A stretch of DNA of 43,127 nucleotides from CAVVYW01 sp963752605. GTDB lineage: Bacteria > Actinomycetota > Thermoleophilia > Solirubrobacterales > 70-9. Location of the stretch: assembly GCA_963752605.1 (NCBI GenBank), contig CAVVYW010000003.1, positions 1 through 43,127 of the forward strand, given 5' to 3'. A model generated the notes under the pieces. That model made no database searches, was not told where the DNA came from, and worked only from the letters and a program-made list of their open reading frames with translations. The translations under genes were made by a program, and so were the position numbers. Shown piece after piece: positions 7,249 through 15,957 of this stretch. Each line of letters starts with the position of its first letter. Positions within the stretch are counted from its first letter, which is position 1.

Positions 7249-8802
7249 ATGAAGGAACCCGCAGGGAGAAAGCTGTCCGTTGCGGCGCTGGTCGCGCTAT
7301 CCGTGTGCGCCGTGACTGTCACCGCCATCTCGAGCGCGCCCGCCGATCCCGCGGGCCAGGCCGCAAAGAAGAAGAAGGGCAAAAAGAAGAAGAAGCGCCA
7401 GAAGGGCGCGGAGCAACCGAGCGAGACGCAGAAGGTCGTCTTCGTCGGCAACAACTGGGACGGGACGGCCGACGTGCTCACCTTCACCCCGCCTTCCGCC
7501 CCGGGCTCCGAGAGCGGCAAGCGCTGCAAGGGGAAGGGCAAGAAGCGCGCCGCCGAGTCGGGCAAGCGGCGGGGCTGCAAACGCAAGAAGGGAAAGGGGC
7601 ACAGCGCAGCGACCAGCAAGCGGCGGGGCTGCAAGAAGGGGAAGCGCAAGAAGCGCGCCGCCGAGTCGCGCAAGCGGCGCGGCTGCAAGCGGCAGCAGGC
7701 GCAGCCCGCCACACAGGGCAGCTTCACGCGAATCGCCCGCCTCAACATCATCCCGGACATCGCGGAGCGGATGGCCGAGATCCAGCGGGATCCGCAGCGG
7801 CTCGGCTACTTCATCGGCATTCGGCTGCTGGTCGGCGAGGGCAACGACCAGTTCGTCGACGACATGTACAGCACCAAGGACGGTCGCCTGCTGATCGTCT
7901 CCAGGCCCAGCCTGAGGGACGTCGTGGGGATCAACCTCGAGACGCGCAAGATCGTCTGGCGCTTCGTGGTCGCGGGACAGCGCTCGGACCACATGGCGAT
8001 CTCGCCCGACGGCAGGCACGTGGCGGTCTCGGCGTCGACCGGAAACGTGGTCCACATCCTGGATACCCAGACCGGGCAGCAGGTCGGGATCTTCCAGTCA
8101 GGCGACTCCCCGCACGAGAACACCTACTCGCAGGACGGCGCGCGCATCTTCCACGCCAGCATCGGCCTGGTCTACACGCCGGCCGACCAGCCGGTCGTGG
8201 ACACGTCGAAGGGCGCGCGTTACTTCCAGATCGTCGACGCGAATACGGGCCAGATCCTGAGGCGGGTGGACATGGGTGAAAGGCTCGAGCAGGCGGGGTA
8301 TCCGAACATGAGCTCGGCGGTGAGGCCGATGGCGATCTCGCCGGACGAGCGCTTCATCTACCTCCAGGTCTCCTTCTTCCACGGCGTCGTGGAGTACGAC
8401 GTCGTGAACGACCGGGTGCTGCGCATCGGTCACCTGCCGAACCTGGTGCCGAACACGCCGCGGGAGCAGTACCTGCTCGACTCGGCGCACCATGGGATCG
8501 CGATCAACGAGGCTGGGACCAAGCTGTGCGTGGCCGGGACGATGTCCGACTACGCGGCGATGGTCTCACGCGCCAACTTCGCGGACCACTCGATCTTCAA
8601 GGGCGGGAGCAAGCCCTACTGGTCCACCACGGACGACAGCGGCGACTACTGCTTCGTCTCCTGGAGCGGCACCGACGCCGTCTCGGCGATCTCCTACGAC
8701 ACCGAGCAGGAGGTCGCGCGGATCCAGGTCGGCGACCACCCGCAGCGCGTGCGCACAGGGATCGTCCGCAGGGACTGGGCGGCCTCCCAGGCCGGCGGCT
8801 GA
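7249..8802 (+). CDS. Secreted YVTN-type beta-propeller with an internal Lys/Arg/Cys-rich insert
   Basis: 517 residues. A signal peptide (SVAALVALSVCAVTVTAISSA) is followed by a poly-Lys segment (about 40-52). The first propeller strand (KVVFVGNNWDGTADVLTF, 62-79) is interrupted by a basic insert at about 86-157 containing C93, C110, C128 and C146, then resumes with TRIARLNIIPD. The rest has YVTN/WD-like repeats (SPDGRHVAVSASTGNVVHIL, SPDERFIYLQVSFF, TTDDSGDYCFVSW, AISYDTEQEVARIQVGDHP). A TAGGAT lies 12 nt before the ATG. Surface or envelope function is likely; the ligand is unknown. The placement of the basic module inside a blade is odd, since in two other proteins here a similar module is C-terminal. 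Confidence 0.85.
   Translation: MKEPAGRKLSVAALVALSVCAVTVTAISSAPADPAGQAAKKKKGKKKKKRQKGAEQPSETQKVVFVGNNWDGTADVLTFTPPSAPGSESGKRCKGKGKKRAAESGKRRGCKRKKGKGHSAATSKRRGCKKGKRKKRAAESRKRRGCKRQQAQPATQGSFTRIARLNIIPDIAERMAEIQRDPQRLGYFIGIRLLVGEGNDQFVDDMYSTKDGRLLIVSRPSLRDVVGINLETRKIVWRFVVAGQRSDHMAISPDGRHVAVSASTGNVVHILDTQTGQQVGIFQSGDSPHENTYSQDGARIFHASIGLVYTPADQPVVDTSKGARYFQIVDANTGQILRRVDMGERLEQAGYPNMSSAVRPMAISPDERFIYLQVSFFHGVVEYDVVNDRVLRIGHLPNLVPNTPREQYLLDSAHHGIAINEAGTKLCVAGTMSDYAAMVSRANFADHSIFKGGSKPYWSTTDDSGDYCFVSWSGTDAVSAISYDTEQEVARIQVGDHPQRVRTGIVRRDWAASQAGG
7504..7719 (+). repeat. In-frame tandem Lys/Arg/Cys module inside the YVTN protein
   Basis: Three units of 17-18 codons are visible, each ending in K-R-R-G-C-K, with Cys at residues 93, 110, 128 and 146. 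Two units share the core KKRAAES and the other has HSAATS. At DNA level about 42 nt near 7540-7581 recur almost exactly at 7648-7689. The unit resembles the C-terminal tails at 1129-1227 and 17899-17984 (C-K..., S/A-A-A, K/R-K/R-C-K). Confidence 0.8.
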
Positions 8803-8887
8803 CACCTCCGGTTTCGTCACACATTCGTCACTTTCACGTCTAGTTCGGTCACGCGCCTCGCCCTACGGTCCCTGCAGGACGTTAGGG

Positions 8888-9328
8888 ATGGCTTCGCTGA
8901 AGACAAAGGGTGACCTGGCCGAGCTCAAGGTCGCTGCCGACCTCGTCGAGCGCGGTTACCGCATCGCGCTCCCATTCGGAGAGGACAACGACTTCGACCT
9001 GATCCTCATTCGCGACGACCATCTTGAGCGGGTGCAGGTCAAGTACACGCGCTCCGACGGCGCCGTGATCGCCGTCAAGTGCTATTCCCACTCATTGACC
9101 AACGGGCGTATCCGCCAAACAAAGCGCTACACGAGAGTCTCGATCGATTGGCTCGCTGTCTACGACGCGACAACCAACCGGTGCTACTACGTCCCGGCAG
9201 CAGAACTGGGCAGTGGTCGAAGCATTCTGCACCTGCGGCTCGCGGCAACCAAGAACTGCCAGCGAGCGGGCATCCATTGGGCAGATGACTATCGTTCCCT
9301 CGAGCCACGCACACCCAGGATCGAATAG
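8888..9328 (+). CDS. PD-(D/E)XK endonuclease-like protein (group I intron endonuclease-like family)
   Basis: 146 residues from ATG 8888. The N-terminus has KTKGDLAELKVAADLVERG with a conserved Glu, then FGEDNDFDLILI (catalytic Asp) and RVQVKYTRSDG (Q-x-K), the usual order E, D, QxK of this fold. SLTNGRIRQTKRY and IDWLAVYDATTNRCYYVP are further conserved-looking blocks. The family includes I-Ssp6803I, a homing endonuclease from a tRNA intron, although many members have no known intron. The gene reads lower in G+C and uses more A/T third positions than its neighbours, which suggests acquisition. Its stop is one base from the 3' end of the convergent tRNA-Ala gene. Confidence 0.82.
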   Translation: MASLKTKGDLAELKVAADLVERGYRIALPFGEDNDFDLILIRDDHLERVQVKYTRSDGAVIAVKCYSHSLTNGRIRQTKRYTRVSIDWLAVYDATTNRCYYVPAAELGSGRSILHLRLAATKNCQRAGIHWADDYRSLEPRTPRIE

Positions 9329-9329
9329 G

Positions 9330-9402
9330 TGGAGCCAGCGGGACTCGAACCCGCGACCTTTCGGATGCAAACCGAACGCTCTCCCAACTGAGCTATGGCC
9401 CC
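9330..9402 (-). tRNA. tRNA-Ala (anticodon TGC)
   Basis: The reverse complement folds as a standard 73-nt cloverleaf: acceptor GGGGCCA/TGGCTCC, D arm GCTC/GAGC, anticodon stem TTCGG/CCGAA with loop TTTGCAT, a 5-nt variable loop, and T arm GCGGG/CCCGC with TTCGAGT. The G3-U70 wobble, the alanine identity element, is present. CCA is not encoded. Confidence 0.97.
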
Positions 9403-9486
9403 ACGGGCCTCCCAGTGTAGGTCCATCTGAGGCCCCCAAAGGCGCGCTGTGAGAGACTGGCGTCGCCTGTAGAAGGGCCCGAGGAC

Positions 9487-10851
<1,365 letters not shown>

Positions 10852-10875
10852 ACCGCAGATCCCGGGAGGGCCTCT

Positions 10876-11376
10876 CTAGGACGAGAAGACGGTCTTGTTC
10901 CCGAAGGCGCCCTTGCAGACGTGCTTGTGGCGCGCATTCTTCGGCGGCAACCGCTTCTTCGCGATCTCGATCTGGAACGTGTCGAACATCAGCACGCTCG
11001 CGCCGCTCGCCTCGTAGGTGGCCTGCCACGCTCCGGTGGGCCCGGTGGTCACCGTCTTCACCAGCTGCGCCGGCGCCGCTCCACCGCCCTCCGGGGTGAG
11101 CGTGTGCTTGACGAGCACCTGCTGTCCCGCGAGGCAGTTACCCGCGCCCGCGGCTTGAGCGAGGAGGCCGGCGCCAAACACCTCCTCGGGAGCCCGCCCC
11201 AGGCTCACCTGCCCGGAGACGACGTCGTTGCCCGGCCCCGGCACGTCCTGGAACGTCACCGTGGTCTGTCGGTCGGTCTTCTCCTTGTGAGCACCGGCGC
11301 TGCCCACGCCCACCGTGAGCACCAGCACGACCGTCATGGCGACGGCAAGCGTCAGTCGAAACATCCCGCAGACCAT
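10876..11376 (-). CDS. Small secreted protein of unknown function
   Basis: 166 residues from ATG 11376, which directly follows a purine-rich GGGGGGAAGGG; ATG 11364 is an alternative start. The signal peptide (LTLAVAMTVVLVLTVGVGSAGA) ends at AGA-H. The mature part has a His/Lys-containing start (HKEKTDRQTTVTFQDVPG), a beta-sandwich-like centre (KTVTTGPTGAWQATYEA) and a basic end with one Cys (KNARHKHVCKG). A Cys in the middle (GAGNCLAGQQV) could pair with it. I recognise no family, and there is no operon partner. It lies 25 nt downstream of, and convergent with, gdhA. Confidence 0.65.
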   Translation of the reverse strand: MVCGMFRLTLAVAMTVVLVLTVGVGSAGAHKEKTDRQTTVTFQDVPGPGNDVVSGQVSLGRAPEEVFGAGLLAQAAGAGNCLAGQQVLVKHTLTPEGGGAAPAQLVKTVTTGPTGAWQATYEASGASVLMFDTFQIEIAKKRLPPKNARHKHVCKGAFGNKTVFSS

Positions 11377-11411
11377 CCCTTCCCCCCTAGTCGCTGAATC
11401 CGCCGGGAAGC

Positions 11412-12482
11412 TTAGCGCTCGTCCCTGCCCTCGTCCTCGAAGTCGAAGTCCTTCGGAGGGCCCTTCTCGAACCAGAGGTCCTCTTCCTCGGTCCCCTCGT
11501 CGGCGAACTCCGGTGACTCGGAGAGGATGTCCGGCTCGTCATCCGGCTCGCGGACGGCGGTGTCCTCGAAGGCCTGCTGCTCCTCGTCCTGCTCCTCGTA
11601 CTCCTTGACTGGGGGGGCGGCGGCCTCCGGCTCAGGCTCCTCCGGGAGGGGCTCGTCCTCGAACTCCGCTTCCTCGGCGGGGCCGAGGGCCTCGAAGTCG
11701 TCCGCCGGCGCCTCAGCCGGCTCGTCGGCGTCGGCGAAGGAAGATTCGTCGGTCTCGAAGTCGAACAGCTCCGGCTTCGCTTCATCCTCAGGCGGCTCCT
11801 CGGCCGGGTCGACCGGAGCGGCGGGCTCGGGGTCGAACTCCGGCTCCTCGGTCAGGTCCTCCGGGCGGTGCTCCTCCGTCGGGATGTGGACCCGTCCGCG
11901 CGCGCGGCCTGGCGGCTCGGTCCCCGGCTCGGGCGGCGGGGGCGGCGGCTCCGGTACGCCGGATTCGGGGGTGAGCGGCTCCGCCGGGACATCTTCGGAC
12001 GGTTCCAGCGGCGCGCCCGAGGGCTCTCCTGACTCCGGAGCGGGAGGCTCGGCCGGCGCCTCCAGGTCCGGCGGCGGCGTTGCGGCAGCCGGAGGCTCCT
12101 CCTCGGCCATCAGGTCCTCGAGGGACTCCGACTCGAGCGGCGGCTCGCTCGCCGGCTCGACGGGCGACGGTTGGAAGGTGGTGGGCTCGGCGGGAGGCGG
12201 CCCCGGCGTCGCGGGCTCGGCGGGCTCAGGCTCGCGCAGGCCCTCCGGGGGGCTCGGCGGCTCCAGTGGAGCCTCGGTCTCGGCCGGAGCAGCGGGAGGG
12301 GCGGTGGGCTCGACGAGCGCGGTCGGCTCCTCGGCCGATCTGGGCTCCCCCGCCGCGAACGGGTCGGGCCGATCCCCGCCGCCGAGGGCGTCCGACTCCA
12401 TGTCCTTCAACTCGGTATCCCGGGCGCCGTGTTTGCGCTTCAGGTCGAGATGGTCGCGAATCGCGTCGTCGAGAATGCCCAT
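11412..12482 (-). CDS. Acidic Pro/Glu-rich disordered protein with defined terminal motifs
   Basis: 356 residues. The N-terminus is helical and charged (MGILDDAIRDHLDLKRKHGA) followed by DTELKDMESDALGGG. About 280 residues of low-complexity Pro/Glu/Ala/Ser follow, with almost no Lys and no Cys, and the protein ends in EEEDLWFEKGPPKDFDFEDE. From memory, similar N-terminal and C-terminal motifs flank variable linkers in other Thermoleophilia proteins; I cannot check this here. There is no signal peptide or membrane helix, so it is probably cytosolic. Function is unknown. The ordered ends suggest a tether between two partners. Confidence 0.75.
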   Translation of the reverse strand: MGILDDAIRDHLDLKRKHGARDTELKDMESDALGGGDRPDPFAAGEPRSAEEPTALVEPTAPPAAPAETEAPLEPPSPPEGLREPEPAEPATPGPPPAEPTTFQPSPVEPASEPPLESESLEDLMAEEEPPAAATPPPDLEAPAEPPAPESGEPSGAPLEPSEDVPAEPLTPESGVPEPPPPPPEPGTEPPGRARGRVHIPTEEHRPEDLTEEPEFDPEPAAPVDPAEEPPEDEAKPELFDFETDESSFADADEPAEAPADDFEALGPAEEAEFEDEPLPEEPEPEAAAPPVKEYEEQDEEQQAFEDTAVREPDDEPDILSESPEFADEGTEEEDLWFEKGPPKDFDFEDEGRDER

Positions 12483-12612
12483 CGTGTCCGTACCACCCGC
12501 TTCGGTTGCGTAGCTTAGGCGGTGTGGGCCCTATGTGATACCCGCTGCATAGGCGTGAAATGCACCGCCGCGACCATTTCCGAGTTGCCGTGCCCGCCCG
12601 TTCGAGCCTCGA

Positions 12613-13893
12613 TCAGCCGCCGCCGGGTGCGCTGCGGACCTGATCCTTTCCGCTGCGCTTCGCCTCGAGCAGGGCCGTATCGGCGGCGTGGATGAGAGCC
12701 CCGACCTCCGCCGCCCCGTCGGGCACGGTGGCCGCACCCACGCTCACCGTGATGGTCAGGGTGCCCCCGCCCCTGATGGGAATCTCCGTCTCGCGCACCG
12801 TGGAGCGAAGCCGTTCGGCGAAGGTGGCAGCGCCGTCCGCATCCGTCTCGATCAGGATGATCGCGAACTCGTCGCCGCCGTAGCGGGCGACGAAGTCGAT
12901 CGAGCGCGCGACCTCCCCCGCGACCCGGCCCATCGTGTTGATCACCTCGTCGCCGGTCAGATGCCCGTGCTCATCGTTGATCCGTTTGAAGTCATCGACG
13001 TCGAAGATGAGTAGTGAGAGTTGATGGTGGAAGCGAAGGGCGCGCTCCACCTCGCGCGAGAGCTGGTCCCAGAAGCGGCGGCGGTTGAAGACGCCCGTGA
13101 GCGGATCCGTCTCGGCCTGCTCCGCCACCTGACCATGCAGCCGGGCGAGGGCGCGGGTGAGCACATACCCGAGCGTCCCCGCGAGCAACAGGAAGCCGAT
13201 GATGACGATGGCCGCCCTGCGGCCGATCGGCAGGAAGCCTCCCTCCTTGCTCGGGCCCAGCATGAGCAGGGTCTCCTCGTCCACGGGATCGAGCGTCTCG
13301 CGGTGCGCGCGGAACTCGCGGCCGTCGATCCGGATGTCCTGGGTCTCCCCCGGATCCAGGACGTCCACGGGCGCTTCGATGGTCGCGCCGACCACCCGTC
13401 CCTCGCGGCTCATGACGACCTCTCGCCTGGTCAGGCGGCCCACCTCCGCCACGTAGTCGCGTGCGGCCGTCTCGGAGATCCGGAGCGTCCCGCTCTGCTC
13501 ACCGCCCTGCGCGAGCCGGATGGAGGCGAAGGCCACGGCGTCAGGCCCGCCGGCGGAGGCCAGCTCCTCGCCGTCCGGTCCCAGCACCTCGACCCCCTCC
13601 AGCCCCGAGGCCGCGACCGCCCCTTCGGCGAAGGAACGGACACCCGCCTGGTCCTGGCCCACGAGCGCCTCCGCCAGGGCCGGATCGAGCGCCAGCGCGC
13701 GCGCCTCCGGCTCCGCCGCCTCGGCTCGATCGGAGTAGAGGCCGGTGGCCGTGTCGAGGCCGGCCGCAAGCCGCGCGTCGGCCTTCCCGCTCCTCGACTC
13801 CTCGCTGACGAACAGGACCACGGCCAGCAGAGCCAGTGTCGGAACCAGCACGATCAGGAGGAAGAACAGGGCTAGCCGCCTGCCGAAGCTCAC
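12613..13893 (-). CDS. Membrane-bound diguanylate cyclase (GGDEF domain)
   Basis: It makes cyclic di-GMP from two GTP. 426 residues: a first helix (about 8-29), an extracytoplasmic region of about 190 residues (about 31-222) resembling a Cache-type sensor, a second helix (RAAIVIIGFLLLAGTLGYVL, about 226-245), then a GGDEF domain beginning DPLTGVFNRRRFWDQL. The active site is intact (RYGGDEFAIIL, GGDEF at 339-343), and an RxxD inhibitory site (RSID, 330-333) lies five residues before it, so product inhibition is expected. It lies close to the PgaC-like synthase, a type of enzyme often controlled by c-di-GMP. Confidence 0.93.
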   Translation of the reverse strand: MSFGRRLALFFLLIVLVPTLALLAVVLFVSEESRSGKADARLAAGLDTATGLYSDRAEAAEPEARALALDPALAEALVGQDQAGVRSFAEGAVAASGLEGVEVLGPDGEELASAGGPDAVAFASIRLAQGGEQSGTLRISETAARDYVAEVGRLTRREVVMSREGRVVGATIEAPVDVLDPGETQDIRIDGREFRAHRETLDPVDEETLLMLGPSKEGGFLPIGRRAAIVIIGFLLLAGTLGYVLTRALARLHGQVAEQAETDPLTGVFNRRRFWDQLSREVERALRFHHQLSLLIFDVDDFKRINDEHGHLTGDEVINTMGRVAGEVARSIDFVARYGGDEFAIILIETDADGAATFAERLRSTVRETEIPIRGGGTLTITVSVGAATVPDGAAEVGALIHAADTALLEAKRSGKDQVRSAPGGG

Positions 13894-13924
13894 CTCCCGG
13901 ACAGCGTATCCTTGCCCTCCCCAC

Positions 13925-13997
13925 GGGGCTATAGCTCAGTTGGGAGAGCGCCTGGATCGCACCCAGGAGGTCGCCGGTTCGAGTCCGGCTAGCTCCA
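13925..13997 (+). tRNA. tRNA-Ala (anticodon CGC)
   Basis: 73 nt, cloverleaf with acceptor GGGGCTA/TAGCTCC (G3-U70), D arm GCTC/GAGC, anticodon stem CCTGG/CCAGG with loop ATCGCAC, and T arm GCCGG/CCGGC. CCA is not encoded. It would read GCG codons. The D-arm half is nearly identical to that of the tRNA-Ala at 9330-9402. Confidence 0.97.
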
Positions 13998-14001
13998 TCA
14001 A

Positions 14002-14394
14002 ATGTCTAGTGGAGACTCCCCCTCGGAGCTGATCGACGCGAGAATCAAGGAGCTGGGCGACTGGCGGGGCGAGACGCTCGCTCGGATCCGAGCTCTCATC
14101 AAGGAGGCAGACCCCGAAGTCATCGAGGAAGTGAAGTGGAGGAAGCCCTCGAGTCCGGCGGGAGTTCCCGTCTGGTCGCACGACGGAATGATCTGCACCG
14201 GTGAGACGTACAAGGACAAGATGAAGCTGACCTTCGCCAGGGGCGCCTCGCTGGAGGACCCGTCAGGCCTCTTCAACTCGAGCCTCGAAGGCAACACCAG
14301 GCGCGCCATCGATCTCCACGAGGGCGACGAGATCGACGAGGGGGCGTTGAAGGGGCTCGTCCGCGGCGCCGTGGCGCTGAACGCGTCGGCTTGA
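14002..14394 (+). CDS. DUF1801 (YdhG-like) protein
   Basis: 130 residues. The family pattern is clear: an N-terminal helix (LIDARIKELGDWRGETLARIRALI), VKWRKPSSPAGVPVWSHDGMI, YKDKMKLTFARGASL, and LFNSSLEGNTRRAIDLHEGD. The biochemical role of DUF1801 is not well established. The ATG lies only 4 nt after the tRNA-Ala 3' end with no room for a ribosome binding site, so the mRNA is probably released from a tRNA co-transcript by 3' processing and translated without a leader. Confidence 0.88.
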   Translation: MSSGDSPSELIDARIKELGDWRGETLARIRALIKEADPEVIEEVKWRKPSSPAGVPVWSHDGMICTGETYKDKMKLTFARGASLEDPSGLFNSSLEGNTRRAIDLHEGDEIDEGALKGLVRGAVALNASA

Positions 14395-14395
14395 G

Positions 14396-15661
14396 CTAGT
14401 TGGACTGCTGGCCGCCCCGCGCGGCCGACTCGTCGGCGCTCTCACGCTCGGTGTCCCACGCGACCCGCTCCTCTGGCAGGGCGCGCAGGAGCGCTGGGCT
14501 CTCGGCTCGAAACGCGGCGGCCGTGGAGAGAATCCAGTAGCCGAGTGGATACAGGGGGCCGAGGACGAGCGCAAAGCCGCCTCGGCGGTCGGATGGGTGC
14601 TGGACAGCGACTGCGAACGCGAGCTGGATCAGGGCTATGAGCGCGCCCGCGACACCCCAAGCAAGGGCGACCGAGGCGACCGAGAACGTGTCGCCGACGA
14701 GCAGGTTGACCAGCGTCACGGGGACGGCGAGCGACAGCGCGATGGCCCAGGCGAGGGTGATTGAAGCCTCCGCCGCGATGGGCCACAGGCGCCGGTTGCG
14801 CCGATGCGCGACCGTTCTCAGGTGGTTGCGCAGGACCTCGCCCTGGCCGCGGGCCCACCGGCACCGCTGCGCCCACAGTGCCCGCATCGTCGAGGGAACC
14901 TCCATACCGATGAGGGCTTTGGGCTCGAACGCTGTGTGCCAGCCTGCCAGCAGCAGGGACCAGGTGAGGTCGATGTCCTCGGTCGCCATTCGCTCGTCGT
15001 AACCGCCGACGGACAGGACCGCTTCGCGACGAAAGAGCCCGAGAACACCCGCAACGACGCTGACCCGCCCGCCGAGCGCCCAGGTGCGCCTGATCTGGCC
15101 GATGATCGATGCGGCCTCGAGGGCCTGCAGATTGGCGAGCAGGCTGCCGCGGTTGGTGACGTGCGGGGAGCCGGCCACCGCGGCGATCACCGGCGAGCGC
15201 AGCATCCGCGAGACGAGGAACTTGACCGACTGGGGATGGAGATGTGTATCGGCGTCGCAAACCAGAACCAACTCATGGCTGGCACGGCGGAAGCCGATGT
15301 TGAGCCGCTCCGCCTTCCCGCGGTTGACGGGGTCCGGGATCACCTCGAGCCGCGGGTCGCCCTGAGCCGCATCCTCCGCCGCGGCGGCGGTCCCGTCGCT
15401 CGAGCCGTCGTCGAGGACCAGGACTTCGAGCGCCGGGTAGTCGACCTCGAGCGCCGCCCTTACGCAGTTGGCTATCACGGCCTCCTCGTTGAAGGCGGGG
15501 ATCAGCACGCTCACCCCGGGCCAGCCGCCGGGCGGCTCGGCCGCTTCGTTGGCCTCGTCCAAGAGCCGGAAGAGAATCCCGCCGACGGTCCAGAAAGCGG
15601 AGGCAATGAGCGGAAAAAAGGCCAAGAAAGCGAGCAGGATCTGCGTCAAGGCACTCAGCAC
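14396..15661 (-). CDS. PgaC/IcaA-like family 2 glycosyltransferase (membrane glycan synthase)
   Basis: 421 residues from GTG 15661, whose first base is the last base of the upstream TAG. An N-terminal helix (TQILLAFLAFFPLIASAFW) precedes the GT2 domain (VSVLIPAFNEE) with VLDDGSSDGT, the VCDADTH metal-binding DxD, TEDIDLTW, and the processive-synthase Q-x-x-R-W motif (QRCRWARG). Three helix-rich regions follow (about 280-370). This matches synthases of poly-beta-1,6-GlcNAc and related polymers. The polymer made here cannot be determined. A longer frame extending to 16078 reads through two neighbouring genes and is not real. The upstream small membrane protein is a likely partner. Confidence 0.85.
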   Translation of the reverse strand: MLSALTQILLAFLAFFPLIASAFWTVGGILFRLLDEANEAAEPPGGWPGVSVLIPAFNEEAVIANCVRAALEVDYPALEVLVLDDGSSDGTAAAAEDAAQGDPRLEVIPDPVNRGKAERLNIGFRRASHELVLVCDADTHLHPQSVKFLVSRMLRSPVIAAVAGSPHVTNRGSLLANLQALEAASIIGQIRRTWALGGRVSVVAGVLGLFRREAVLSVGGYDERMATEDIDLTWSLLLAGWHTAFEPKALIGMEVPSTMRALWAQRCRWARGQGEVLRNHLRTVAHRRNRRLWPIAAEASITLAWAIALSLAVPVTLVNLLVGDTFSVASVALAWGVAGALIALIQLAFAVAVQHPSDRRGGFALVLGPLYPLGYWILSTAAAFRAESPALLRALPEERVAWDTERESADESAARGGQQSN

Positions 15662-15957
15662 TAGGCGCTGTCCTCCTCGCGGACCCGGCGCTTCCGCATC
15701 GGGACGAGGAGGGCGATCGAAATGAGAACCGAGGCGAGGACGATCGCCAGTGCAATCTCCACGGCCCGCTGATTCCTGACCACGATGGCGACGGCGATCA
15801 GCATGATCGCCCACAAACACGGCCCGGCAACAAAGGCGACCGCCAGCAACCGCGGCGAGGCGCGGCGCTGCGGCTCGAAGGTGGGCTTCGCCTGCGCCGT
15901 AGCTCTCAGTCCCTCTGTTCGAACCGCGCGCGGGCCCTCTCGACGTCGTAGTGCCAT
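15661..15957 (-). CDS. Small two-helix membrane protein, possible PgaD-like partner
   Basis: Up to 98 residues if started at ATG 15957, but that start lies inside the upstream gene and the first codons look non-coding. A CTG at 15909-15907 overlapping the upstream TGA (CTGA) would give 82 residues. Two helices are clear (LLAVAFVAGPCLWAIMLIAV and EIALAIVLASVLISIALLVP), followed by a charged end (RKRRVREEDSA). Its size, topology and coupling to a PgaC-like synthase resemble PgaD, the small c-di-GMP-responsive subunit of the poly-GlcNAc synthase. Sequence similarity to PgaD is not evident to me, so this is a context-based call. Confidence 0.55.
   Translation of the reverse strand: MALRRREGPRAVRTEGLRATAQAKPTFEPQRRASPRLLAVAFVAGPCLWAIMLIAVAIVVRNQRAVEIALAIVLASVLISIALLVPMRKRRVREEDSA

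Noticed and set aside
12483..12612. 130-bp gap between the acidic protein and diguanylate cyclase genes
   Set aside because: I looked for a small gene, an RNA or a clear terminator and saw none that I could support.
13021..13875. Plus-strand frame opposite the diguanylate cyclase
   Set aside because: The GGDEF frame carries an intact active site and membrane helices; the opposite frame is a composition artefact.
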